Origin: Onthophagus taurus
Taxonomy: Eukaryota; Arthropoda; Insecta; Coleoptera; Scarabaeidae
Direction: 5' to 3'
Length of the DNA stretch: 64,000 bases
NCBI RefSeq assembly: GCF_036711975.1
Contig: NC_091967.1
Span: forward strand, 14,756,001 to 14,820,000
How positions within the stretch are numbered: position 1 is the first letter of the stretch; every line of letters begins with the position of its first letter. Below, one piece after another: positions 1 through 11,060 of this stretch. The notes under the pieces were generated by a model. It was not told the origin of the DNA. It did not search any database and saw nothing but the letters and a program-made list of their open reading frames with translations. Both the position numbers and the translations under genes were made by a program.

Positions 1-216
1 TGGAACTCTTTGCTGCTCTGAACGTTTCTAAACTATTTTAAACTGACTAGTTCGTTCATAATTTTTCATATCAACTATTCTGATGGATTCTGAGCTGCTT
101 TAGAACCCTGAAGTACTCTAAGCAGTTTTGACTGAACTTTTAGCTAATCTGAATGATTTTTAGTATCTCTGGAAAACTATTGCCACTCTGAAGCGTTCTG
201 ATCGATTCTGAATTAA
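1..216. repeat. Degenerate short-period repeat at left edge
   Basis: The words TCTGAA, TTCTGA and CTGAAC recur every 10-30 bases through this stretch and stop abruptly near 216, where ordinary AT-rich sequence begins. This resembles a decayed minisatellite whose array continues beyond the left edge. No open frame runs through it and the unit length is not constant. Confidence 0.45.
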
Positions 217-3200
217 AATTATTTATCTAAAAGCAAGAGATTATCAAAAAAAATTTGGTACTCAACGCTAAAAACATAATCCCTTCAGTTATGTGGAATG
301 AGAAACGTGGAAGATCTCGTCAATACACAAACATGATAAGTAGTCGATTTGATTTGCCATAAATGGATATTTAATATGAACCATATTTAAAACTTCTAGC
401 AGATAGCAAACAAGTCAAAAACATCGTCTTTTGCCTTTTTGAAATTCAATCTATTATAAATGTCAAGAGGAATTAGTATGATAATTAAGTAGGTTAATAT
501 TATACAAAAATAGAAAGCCAAAGAGTCATCTGATAGGAATGAACCGAGTACAAAGGGCGGAAAGCATAAATTTATCATTATGATAACAGAATATAGGAAT
601 ATAGATGATGTGTCAATCAGGAGCAATATGTATACAACAAATATGTAGCGCAACAGAATATGAAACCTGAATATTAAAATATCTGAAATCTTTATATAGA
701 TTGAAATTTTTCTGAATTTAATCCTTGAGAATCTTATCTTGTAAGTCAATCATGATCGCAACGGCTTTTCCATTCGAATTAGGTATACGTCCATGGGACA
801 ATATAATGGGTTCCATGGGGAAGCCTAATAAATTGTATCGAAATCGGAGGATAATTACAGCCTTCAAACAATATTCCTCTGAGAAATATTCCATTTGGAA
901 ATACATGAGCAATTAACTGTATTTTAAGCAGTTATTATGTTAACGATCTTAAATTGGTTGCCAAGTTCTCTCAACCTCTTCAAACTCGAATACCTTAATC
1001 TTACAGAACTGTACGGACACAATAACACTTCATTTTTTTAATTTAAGGGCTTTAAGGGCCAATTGGCAACAGCTCCTTAATCATAACCAAAATGGAATAT
1101 GGAGTAGCAACAGGTAAACTAAAATTGGTTCTGCTCAATTACAAACAATTTGAATATATTTAGCAGTGATAGAAAATGATTTTAACAATTTATTGTAATA
1201 TTCTAAAGATGCCAATAAATATAAAAGGCTTATTGGTGTGTCAAAATAGATCAAATCGATTGAAAACACATTTTAGAAGAATTAAATGTGATGTTTTCAA
1301 AAAAAGAAGAAGATTTGGAATGCTGGAAATCATTCTTGTATTAGTAAAAATGGTTCAATTACAAACAACTTGGAGATATTTGGCGATTATGTGTTGATCA
1401 GAAAATTTGACGACTTTTGACAATGTTTCAAAGATTCCAGAATATAGAAAAAACTTTTTGGTGTTTGTCAAAATAGATGAAATCCATTAGAAATATCATC
1501 TTGTTACTTGACAAGGATGAGTAACAATTATTTGCTTTGTGATTAAGCGAACGTTTGGTTAAAACAATATCGAAAATTTATAAGATCCACTGCGACAAGT
1601 GTAAGAAGATACACGAACAAGTTTCTGTTATTTCCGTTTTTACGCAGGAAAACACGATACATGTTCTTAGTTAAGATCTTACAGACTTCGAAGTCAAGAT
1701 ATCTGACCTTAAATTTGTATATGCAAGAATAATATTCAGCATCAAATGATCAAACTGAACTAAACACCGTAAATGTTGACAAAAAACATCTTTTGTCAGG
1801 CGGAATGTGGTATCCAATCAAGTTTGCAAATCAAATGCAATCGTTTATATTCGTCAATACACTAAATATTAATGTTGGGGATAACATTTTTTATAAATAG
1901 TTTGTATAAAAAGTTTATATAAATCTCAGTAATAATTATACTATACAAGTTTCAATAAATTTGGTAATTTATAAGTCACCAAAGCTCATTGAGCAATTTT
2001 ATATTGTAAATATATAATAAATATATCAATATCTACTATCAATAGCATCAACGAATTACATAAGTTTTGGGATCATCATAACGAATAAATCAGCACAATA
2101 CAGTCTTATTCCTATATTACATTTGTGATGCTGCAATAAAGAACAAAATAAAGATTTAGAGAAACATTTATTTTTATTTTACAATGAAACAACAAAATCT
2201 TTGTAATTATTGAACCTGATATCGATAAGCGAAATATCACATCTACTATTTCTCTCTGTTATATACTGTAATAATAAATTCTATGATTAAAATGTTGTGG
2301 TATCACAAATCACAAATCGTAGTAAATTTAATTAAACTCTGCACATTATGACAAATATTATACTACAAAAAGTCTTCGTATATCATAAATTAAGTCTTAA
2401 CTTTCTTTGTAGCTAATATTGCGCTTTGTTACATTTATAATATATCGCGAACTATGTATTTATATTTATGGTCAACGAGATAGGGCGTTGCACCTACGGT
2501 AACACATTTTAAATCTTTCCGCATAGTGGAACGTTGACTTTATGATATGAGCTGATATAGATCCCATGAGGCGCATAAACAACTGGTTCCTATAATAAAT
2601 CTTTCCGAACAAAATAGTACAACACTGACTACGTGAATATATGAAACACGCAGAATGAAATTATAAATTTACCCTTATGCAATCACGCGACTTTAGATAT
2701 ATGTACAAATTCGCTGCATATACCGAAACAATAGTAATTTAACAAAAGTGTGTTTCAATGAAATTCTAAATCAGGAAGGGTTGCGATTGTTAAGAAAATT
2801 AAATTATGTCGCAACAATGAACTAATGGTTAATTTTATTTACGTAAATAATTTAAGTTGATTTATTTTCAACGTAGCTAAAGTAAAATCTCAATATCCTT
2901 TGCTCAAAGGCTTTACGTTTTAACCGAATTTATTTGGCGTACGCCGTACTAATTAAATAAGTTCAACTTAATGTAATAAAGAACAAATTTTGAAGCGCCT
3001 CCGTAAAATATTAAATGTAATGATTCCATATTAACGGTACTCTAAACTTAGTATATCTCTTACCTTGTCATTAACTCATTTAACCTATAACTTTGATCAC
3101 TTATCAATTATTACTCACTTTCAGTAAATTATATCGCAGTTTTAATTCGTCAACGAATTGTCTATAACTTTAGCATTATAACTAAAGCATTCATTTTAAA

Positions 3201-3901
3201 ACTTATAATAATAAAAGTTAATTTCTATAAAACTTTTTAATTCTGAATTTTGCCATAAAAAATATCCAGTTAGAAAAAATTCAGGGAAAACTTCGGTTCA
3301 GACAATAATTTTCAGTTCATAAAGACGTAAGGAATGATTTCAAAGATCTTTGTTCTCGGGTGAATCATTAAAGCTTTCGTCCTGCGTTTCCTTGAATCGT
3401 ACTAACGCAACTTTGATATTCTAGATATAAACTCTAAAATCCCGACAATTTAAATTTCTGCCTCATCAATATGTTGTTACCACTTTATATTAAATGATTC
3501 ATGTGAGAATGGCTAATATCCCGCAAAAATGAGAATAGAAATTAAATTAATGATTGAATTTAGTATCAAAAATCGTTTAAGAATTTAAAATTGAATTACT
3601 AAGATTGTTATCTCGCATTCTGAATCTTAAATTTAGTTTTAGATCAAAGGAAAAGAAAACCTTTCAGATTTTAGTTTCTCACTGACGTATTTGGACCGTC
3701 GGTTGTGCTTATTTTTAATTTTCTGGAAAATCCTAATGTTTAGACTGAACACTTTATCATTTCAATTTAAGTTGTTCCTGTATATGTGATGATTGTTTAT
3801 CCTGTTTATATTAACTATAAATTTAGAATAAATATTCACGTTTCACGTAAAGTATTTTAACATCAATCATTTTTAGTTTTGTTGTTGTAACATAAATTTA
3901 G
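217..3901. other. Gene-free AT-rich stretch
   Basis: I see no gene, RNA or transposon here. The longest open run is on the minus strand at 749-396 (117 codons, mostly Ile/Leu/Phe/Tyr, with several hydrophobic blocks). Runs of this length are expected about once by chance in AT-rich DNA of this size. It could be a fragment of a membrane protein such as a chemoreceptor, but no family motif is visible and I do not call it a gene. Confidence 0.4.
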
Positions 3902-4070
3902 TACAGTAAAACCTCAATATAACGGACCTTGTTAGAACTACATTGTTGTATATTTTACAACTGGGAACATGCGAGTTTATCCGTACGTCTTTTAAAACGG
4001 ATAAACCCGAATGTTTTTAGGTGTGGGTTTAGTGTTAGTTCTAGTGCTAGTGTTAGGTCTAGTTTTAATT
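3902..4070 (+). mobile_element. pogo/Tigger-like terminal region
   Basis: The block opens with TACAGTAAAACCTCAATATA followed by ACGGACC, closely resembling pogo/Tigger terminal inverted repeats (CAGTA-AACCTC plus an ATAACGG-type tail). Just inside are perfect 10-bp inverted arms, GTTTATCCGT (3975-3984) and ACGGATAAAC (3997-4006). These are followed by a degenerate hexamer array (TAGTGT/TAGTTC/TAGTGC type, about 4030-4065). No matching opposite terminus is visible, so the element is probably truncated. A transposase remnant of the same superfamily lies 1.1 kb downstream. Confidence 0.45.
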
Positions 4071-5103
4071 GTTATTCAGCGTTAGATTGTTGTATATTTT
4101 TCATTGAACTAAAACTTACTTTAAATATATTTTTTTATTTTATGAAATACGGTTTATATCAATAAAGCAATTCCGCTTGGTTACCCAAGTAAAACACAGA
4201 AAAAGATAATATTTTTATACAAATATTTATGCAGGGAATGTCGGTTGGGGTTATTAAATTTGTAGCAGCACCCCTGTATTTACCAGGGGGATTGCATTAA
4301 TGACTAAAATTTGAAGTCACTCTCCATACAATTTAGGTGATTTCAATCAGTTTTTACATCCACTCATCACTTCTATTTCATTTCAAATTACCGTAACAAT
4401 AAAAATGCTCATAACATTCTCAGGTAAGTAGGGCAAAGTAATTTTTAGTCTCCAAACTCACTTCAACTGAGCTGAACTCATCACAAACCGTTAGATTTTA
4501 TTCGATTTTACGGCGTGCTTATCTACATCACTGGTATTGATTTTAACTTGGCTATAAATAGTTTGCAAAAAAAAAATGATGAGTACAAAAAAAGTATCTT
4601 TTAAATTGAAATTGCTCGTTGGTTTGAAATAAAACGTAACGAACGATATGTTTCAAGATTCACGGGAGGTTTACGCGTAGTATCTAAGATCTATGATTCC
4701 AGGAAAACTCGATCAGAAAGTGTCAGACTCTCGAGGGTCGTGTATTTTTGCTTGACGACGATCGACACCCACACGTACATACGGTTATGTTCGAGGTAGA
4801 AAACGTAATATGTATCTGAAAACGAGGGAAATCTAATATAAACTAGAGAACGTCCCATCTGTCGCGAATGGAAGTTTCTGTGACGTATCTAAAGAAAATT
4901 GTGAATCAGCATTACATATAGGTAACTACACATGTAACTATCAATAATTTCATATTAATAAAATAAATTACAATTTATTATTCGTTACACAATTTGCCAA
5001 CTCATTGTCAGTTCGAAAAAGAGAAATTGATTTTTTAAATCGTTAATTACAGTGACTTATTTTTAATGTATAAACTTTGTTGACTGAAATTGTCTGAATC
5101 TGC
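4071..5103. other. Intergenic, possible interior of decayed element
   Basis: No gene is visible. The stretch 4640-4900 is noticeably richer in CpG than its surroundings, but has no open frame of note. It lies between a Tigger-like terminus and a transposase remnant and may be interior sequence of that element. Confidence 0.3.
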
Positions 5104-5235
5104 AGACCAAGCAGGAGCGAAACTATACCCATAACGCTCAAATGGGATCATTAAAGATGATGGTTACCTCCCAGACCAAGTGTTCAATGCAGATGACACC
5201 GTCTTCAAGAACTTTTATTACAATAAAAAATGCTT
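5104..5235 (+). pseudogene. pogo/Tigger (DDE superfamily) transposase remnant
   Basis: The frame starting at 5150 reads IKDDGYLPDQVFNADDTVF. This matches the pattern around the first-to-second catalytic acidic region of CENP-B/jerky/Tigger transposases, where a short hydrophilic helix is followed by Q-(I/V)-(Y/F)-N-A-D-E-T. Here the family Glu after Asp is replaced by Asp. The frame is interrupted upstream by a stop and runs out soon after 5230, so only about 40 codons survive. It shares orientation with the Tigger-like terminus at 3902 and may come from the same decayed insertion. The family call rests on one motif. Confidence 0.5.
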
Positions 5236-5340
5236 AATTCTTTAGTGTAGTAATAGATCGTTTTATTCTGTAGCTTTCCACAAATATAATGGGAATGTTT
5301 ATTACTAAACTGTTAAAACTCTAAAACCTTGAAATAAAGG

Positions 5341-5790
5341 GTTTGGTGCAGTTTTTGGATTGGATAATATGGTATTAATTACAACGCATCGATCGTAAGC
5401 AACCTCGACTAAACTCAAAACTGAAAATGTAAGATTCTATCTGATTGGGGAATAGTTCTCTTCCTCCCAAGAGGTTATAGTATGTACTAATCAAGTTTGA
5501 GTGGATATAGTATTAATTGAAACGTCTTACAATTGCAAGCGAACTTGGTTTAATCAGGCAAAATGATACATTTTCCGTTTTGAGTTCAGACGAGATCGCT
5601 TGCATTCGACTAGTTGTAGTATGTGTTAATCAGGTTTAAGTGGATATGGTATTGATCACAAAGCGTTGGCCGCAAGCGAACCTTTGTGGAATTAAAAAAT
5701 GAGAATGTATGATTTTGCCTTATTCGTCGACTTTGTTTGCATCCGTGAGCCCATATGTATGTGTTAATCAATCTGATTAACAAAATTAAA
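5341..5790. repeat. Diverged tandem repeat, ~138-bp unit
   Basis: The anchor GGTATTAATT at 5371 recurs as AGTATTAATT at 5509 and GGTATTGATC at 5648. A second anchor, TATGTACTAATCAA near 5481, recurs as TATGTGTTAATCAG near 5620 and TATGTGTTAATCAA near 5758. Both give a spacing of 138-139 bp. A third shared word, GCAAGCGAAC, follows the first anchor in two units. About three copies are visible, well diverged, consistent with an old satellite-like array. It ends about 260 bp before the foldback element. Confidence 0.65.
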
Positions 5791-6142
5791 TCTGATGGTT
5801 ACAATCTGACAGCGAATGGTCACAGCACATAATGTATACTTATTCTCCTATAACTTGCAAGAAAAGTGGGTATATATAACGATTCTCAAATATCTATCCA
5901 TGTAGGAGAGTTTGCTAAGTCTTTCATTTCGGATTTATTCAAAACCCGACCACAATAAAGCTTCTAGCTATAAAGTTCCCTTTGCTTTTACGAAAACTTT
6001 ATTGTAATGTAAGTATGTAATCTTATTTTTTGAATAGTTGGAAACAAAACCCTATCAAGGCTGAAAGAGTTATCCATGTTGCAAGAATAATAATCAAATA
6101 AAAACCATATAAAAACTTCTAACTTGCGTTTATTTATATAAA

Positions 6143-6178
6143 GTCGTACTAGTTTCGGGTTACCCCATCATCAGCGAC
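6143..6178 (-). ncRNA. Hammerhead ribozyme motif (left arm)
   Basis: Read on the minus strand the order is GTCG, the core CTGATGA, a short stem II of GGG/CCC with loop GTAA (one unpaired T), the core GAAA, a minimal stem III (AC/GT), the cleavage triplet GTA, then CGAC closing stem I with GTCG. All conserved core bases of the hammerhead are present. The two-pair stem III is typical of the minimal form in Penelope-like elements, which may act as a dimer. Confidence 0.7.
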
Positions 6179-6539
6179 AAAGTCAATGAAGCTATAAAAG
6201 GTGCAGACTGGAAATTAGGAGAAAGTAAAGCATTTTGCTATCTGGTGGATAAACAAAATGAAGATGAAGTTGAAAATACAAATGGCGACGTTAAAAATGT
6301 GGAATGTTAAAAAATTAGAAATTCGAATAAATCTTTAAGATCGTTTTAAAGATGTGTTGGTGAGAAGATGTTTGGTGTTTTAAAGATGAGGCGACTCATC
6401 TCATCCCACCATTTGTATTTATCCCACCATCGCCATTTGTATTTTCAACTTCATCTTCATTTTGTTTATCCATCAGATAGCAAAATGCTTTACTTTCTCC
6501 TGATTTCCAGTCTGCACCTTTTATAGCTTCATTGACTTT

Positions 6540-6575
6540 GTCGCTGATGATGGGGTAACCCGAAACTAGTACGAC
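6540..6575 (+). ncRNA. Hammerhead ribozyme motif (right arm)
   Basis: This is a plus-strand copy identical to the motif in the left arm: stem I GTCG/CGAC, cores CTGATGA and GAAA, stem II GGG-GTAA-CCC, predicted cut after GTA at 6571. The two motifs point away from the element centre in opposite orientation. A transcript through the whole element would therefore carry one motif in sense and one as its reverse complement, and could fold back on itself. Confidence 0.7.
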
Positions 6576-6633
6576 TTTATATAAATAAACGCAAGTTAGA
6601 AGTTTTTATATGGTTTTTATCCTATCAAGGCTG

Positions 6634-8986
6634 TTGGGACATGGATATAATGGCAGGCTGCATCTACAGTTACAAGAATAGTACATAAGTAAAGGTTTAC
6701 TCGATTAGGAGCAGCTTCTTTTAAACATTGCATTGTAGCTCTGTTGAAAATTTCAACATTTTTTTTATTTCAACATATTTCAATTTTCAAGCTTGCTATA
6801 GCACGGAAACCATTCCCAAGAGTAATATTGTTTACGGGAAATATGATCATGAAAAGTAGTTGTCAGTTGCAACCATATATTTTTAATTTACATAACACGT
6901 AATGTTTCATGGCATATAAACATGCAATCACCGAAAACCTCCAATTTCAGTAATTAAAATTTACTGAAATTTTCTAATTAAAAAAATTGAATAATAAACA
7001 TAAATTAGAAATATTGGCTATAGTGCAATATAGTTGGAATGTGCTCGAAATATTTAACGGCACTTAATCTAGCATAACCAATTTTATGTAGCGGATTATC
7101 CGATAACAGTACAGTCCTCAATTAGTATTATCTGTTCCGGATTTCGGTACATTTAATAAAGGGAGCGTACCAAAATTAAATTTTAATAAGTTTGCTACGG
7201 TGCTTAAAACAAAAAAAGAAAAATTAATGAAGCCCACTTTTATTGTAGCGATTAGAACATTGTTCCGGATTGTTCAACTTTGACCTTTTCGCTAAAAAGT
7301 AAAAAGGATATATTAAACGCTAAAGCACCACAACAGATGGGGATTAAATAAAGAATAACCGAGGTTTTATTTCGCTCAGAAATAATCTATTAATACTGGA
7401 TATTACAATCATAAAATTCGGTTTTGGAAAGAACATTTTTCTCTCAACTAAAACGAGAATAAAACCCTAGGAAGTTTGTCGTATAGGAAAACTTGGCACT
7501 CGTTCAAAATGAGTTTGACCCTAAATTACAGGTGCATTTACCGTTTCATTGCCCAAGGATGTGACAATTTCTACTCAGTTATTACGAATCGGGGTCAGCA
7601 CTGCATCTAACTTCATCCATAATATAGGTTTATTAAAGCACATACTGTGAAATAATAATGATAATAATGATATGTTTATTTTAGGAAAACTATCACAATA
7701 GTGTGTTTAAGTTAAATAACAAAATCAATTCAATTACAACACCATACTGTGCAGTTAAGGAAACCAATTGAAATGTAAATAAGGCAATTCCCGGAGCAGT
7801 GCAATTTCATCGGCTATTATAGTTTTCCTTTGCAGAATAAATTGATGTTGCGACAATAAGAAATCAAAAATTCATTACCATAACTTAAAATACAACTTTG
7901 ATTAAGTAAGGTAAAATTTCCAGAAATTGTCCCAAATTTAATTAAATAAACCAGTCAAAATTAAATTATATATGCAATATAAAGGCTAAGAGAACCCCTT
8001 TTCTAGAAGCAGCAAATCAATGTCTTGCCCAGTGCCACTAACGACTAGTGATTTGTAAGGTAGAGGAAGCTGATGGGGCGTTTCTCGTAGCCACGAAAGA
8101 TTAGGAACCAAGAAACGTGATCGAGGAAAGGTATCTAATGAACCGGGAATTGGAAAACAATTTGATGGCGCAATTTAGTAAAATTGTTATTACTTTTAGC
8201 TTCAATTCTGCTATATAAGTATAAAATTTCAATTTTTAACCAAATCAATTTTGGATTTTAGAGTTTTTGATACAATTCGTCTAAATATTAACTTTTTCAA
8301 ACAAAATCTCAACTATTTCATGTCAGTCGAATACACCCAGATAGAAAATAATTTTGGTGTTCAAATATTTGCAGACCGCAAAGAGGGTCAATGTGGAAAA
8401 AATTAATATTGTCACACAAATATTTATCAACGGCTATGGTTACCGTGTCGCTATTATATTAGAGTTGTCAATCATGAAACAATATCTAATTATCATATTT
8501 TCCATTATAGGCGTTTTTTATTGTAAAATTGTTGAGAGAATTAAAAAAATTAATAAGAAAATTGAATTATATGGTTGTATTTTATGCTTGTTAAACAAAA
8601 CGAATGGTAAATGGCATGATCGATATTTGCGGCATGACCAGCTACTGAAAGTCAGCTGAAACCAGTGAATCAAAGCATTATGCTCGGAAGAATGAACTAG
8701 AAACGGGCGATGTACCATATTATCCTGTAACTGGCAGAAAGGTTTTGTGCGCCCAATGGAGAGTTATATTCCAACTTGACCTCTTCAAGTTCATATTTTA
8801 CATTTGACATAACTTATTATTTAAAAAATATTTTGGTAAGAAAACATTTTAATCAAATAATAAAACCTAAAAAAAAAGAAGTAAACTAATGATGATAAAT
8901 TATAAAAATGAAATGTTTATTGGTAGATAGTTTATGACGGCTATTAGTCAGAACTTACATGAAATTTAGATGACCTCGATATATGA
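6634..8986. other. Gene-free stretch
   Basis: AT-rich sequence without a convincing gene. There is a short TAATAATGA-type simple repeat near 7655. The 101-codon plus-strand run at 8354-8659 has no recognisable motif, splice structure or codon pattern and is treated as chance. Confidence 0.35.
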
Positions 8987-9240
8987 ATGTTTTCAACTCA
9001 AGAAAACTTATGGCCCGTGAATCACGTGCGGATTCCAACCCTTCAAATAACGTCAATTCGGCACGCTAGCAAGAAACCAACTAGCGCTCATCTATACAGA
9101 CGCCAGCGTTGTGACGCCCAAGGGAGAGTCGAAAAGCATGCGCCTTATAGTTCTTCCAAACATTTTCCACAACCGAGGAAAAATTTATGGACTCCAACGG
9201 TTACTTATCGTCCAAGAAAATTCTGAGCGTTAACAAGGAA
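8987..9240 (+). other. GC-richer island with a 79-codon open run
   Basis: This segment is clearly less AT-rich than its flanks and holds an open frame of 79 codons with many Arg, Pro, His and Thr codons. I recognise no domain, signal peptide or splice context. It could be a fragment of a transposon, a conserved regulatory island or a decayed exon. It is listed only because composition and open frame coincide. Confidence 0.2.
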
Positions 9241-10480
9241 AAGAAATAGAAGGCGAAAAGTTTATAACGATTTATATGGGTCCAAAAAAATTATCTAAAA
9301 GTATAAAGTTAGAAATTTTTAGATGAATGCTATCAGTTTTCTTGGACGCGAAAAATGGACTATTACGGCTTTCAATCACGAATGTAGGTAGTAAAAATCG
9401 AAAACATAATAGCTTTAAGCGTATCTTGCCAGCAAAGTGATGTTTTACGAGAAGGCGAGGATGTTAGAAGCGTAATAAGCACGAACATAAATCTGAATGG
9501 AATATGATTCCGAATATAAAACATTAGTTTTATATTATGCAGTTAATTTTATATTGTGCAAAATTATTATTCAAGTAATATTAATTTTTTGTTATAAAAC
9601 TACAACTTACAACCCTTTAAGGGTTATTACAAATGACTAGAACATCTTCATAACTCTATTCCTTGACTATTTATTTGGGGATAAATCGTTACAAAAAAGG
9701 ATTTTACCGCAAAATGATAAACGGAATTATAAAATACGTCAACATACGACATAAATCATTTAGAAGTAATAAAAATATCAACTTAATCACTGGAAATAAT
9801 TAACTTTGAAATTTATTAATTTCAGTCGATAAACCGGAGAGTATGATAGTCGTGATGATTGATGTATCAATTAATGACAAAAATTTTATATAAAAACTAA
9901 GATGCGAAAATAGGATTGCAGATGATCGCACACATTTATTGAACTATCAAATAAACTGCTATTTGGTATTGTGCTTTATCAAGCTTTAATTTATTAACGA
10001 GATAAGAAAAACATTAATACAACTCGCTTTTCCCGAGAGAATTGAAAGTTCAAAGATTGTTAGCTCTATTCGAAAAACATTTACAAACTATACACTTTTT
10101 ATGCCGAAATGCTTGAAATGCTGTGTTATTTCATCGGCTCTACACTGAAACGTTGCCCTGCCTTCAAATACGTTTTACCCTAAAGCTGGCTGAGAGCGTG
10201 GTAAACCATGCATAGACCACAATCACTGTAGGAATGGATGTTATTGCAAGGTTTTTGCTAAAGCTGTGTGTGGATCAATCAATTTTTTTCAACCTTTTCT
10301 TTGCAAACGCACATGCATTAGTCCAGTCTTGCTGTGTGTATGTTGACAAACTTTAAATATGCGTTGTTTAAACATGTCTTGTTTATAAGATATTAATTTA
10401 TACATTAATAAGTATACATATAAACCTCAACAAACACGATTTTCTTGGATTGCAACTAATCTAGTTTGTTTGGGGTGGCA
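9241..10480. other. Gene-free stretch
   Basis: I see no coding, RNA or repeat feature here beyond ordinary AT-rich intergenic sequence. Confidence 0.35.
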
Positions 10481-11060
10481 TCGATGTAAGAGCCTGAATG
10501 CAGTATATTTGGACTTCAGAAAGGTGTTTGACCAATTGGATTATGTCATCTTACAAAAAAAAAGTTAAGTAACTTTGAATTGAGTGTCTGTCTGCTGTTA
10601 CTGATGAAATATCAATTTATTGCACAACTTTAAAGTGTTTCTGCTTCTGGCATTTACCACCAACATCACCAAGTTCTTGGACTGTTATCTGTTCGTGCTG
10701 ATGGTTTGAAAATTTTCTCAGCTGTTGATGATGACTTGGAGAAATGACTTCAGCACTGGTAGCTTAGATACCATTTATCGTTTAAAATATTGAATCCTTT
10801 ATAATGATTTAGTCTAAAAAAAATCAGGTTATGGTAGTTTAGTTTCTAAACCCTTTCTAATCTACCATTTGCGTCTGTGATTCTGACATGATTCTCTACC
10901 ATAATGTGCGTTGAAAATTTTAATTGAAAAATAATTCACATACCTAAGATCCATACTGGAGTATTCGTTGATCAATTTGAGGTATTTAGTTATAGACCTA
11001 TATCATTGCTAGCATTATTTAATAAAACACTTATATCCACAAATATAGACGAGACAACGA
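10481..11060 (+). pseudogene. Broken non-LTR reverse transcriptase
   Basis: Three reverse-transcriptase signatures of non-LTR retrotransposons appear in separate short frames. From 10503 the frame reads VYLDFRKVFDQLDYVIL, matching the V-Y-L-D-F-S-K-A-F-D catalytic block. From about 10697 ADGLKIFSAVDDDLEK matches the F-A-D-D-L-K-I-F block with one catalytic Asp changed to Gly, followed by the L-Q--W region with stops. At 10988 SYRPISLLALFNK matches the N-Y-R-P-I-S-L-L block, which normally lies upstream of the other two, so the copy is rearranged as well as frameshifted. The mutated active site and stops make it non-functional. Confidence 0.7.

Larger units (their letters stand above)
6051..6633. 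mobile_element. Young foldback element, Penelope-type hammerhead motifs
   Basis: The 13-mer CCTATCAAGGCTG occurs at 6051-6063 and again at 6621-6633, bracketing the insert like a target-site duplication. Inside are 191-bp inverted arms at 6098-6288 and 6430-6620 that differ at only two positions, around a 141-bp spacer. Each arm carries a hammerhead-ribozyme core. Penelope-like retroelements are known to carry minimal type I hammerheads in their terminal repeats, which can be arranged in inverted orientation, so this is best read as a small non-autonomous relative. The left arm plus spacer also keeps an open frame on the plus strand until a TAA near 6310. The segment 6064-6097 has no counterpart in the right arm. 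No reverse transcriptase or GIY-YIG domain is present. Confidence 0.7.

Noticed and set aside
396-749. 117-codon hydrophobic minus-strand run as a chemoreceptor exon
   Set aside because: Ile/Leu/Phe/Tyr-rich runs arise by chance in AT-rich DNA. No receptor signature, signal sequence or partner exon was found. The adjoining minus run at 912-718 is in another frame without a clear splice.
4030-4065. Telomere-like TTAGG array
   Set aside because: Units are TAGTGT/TAGTTC hexamers, not TTAGG, and lie inside a transposon-like terminus.
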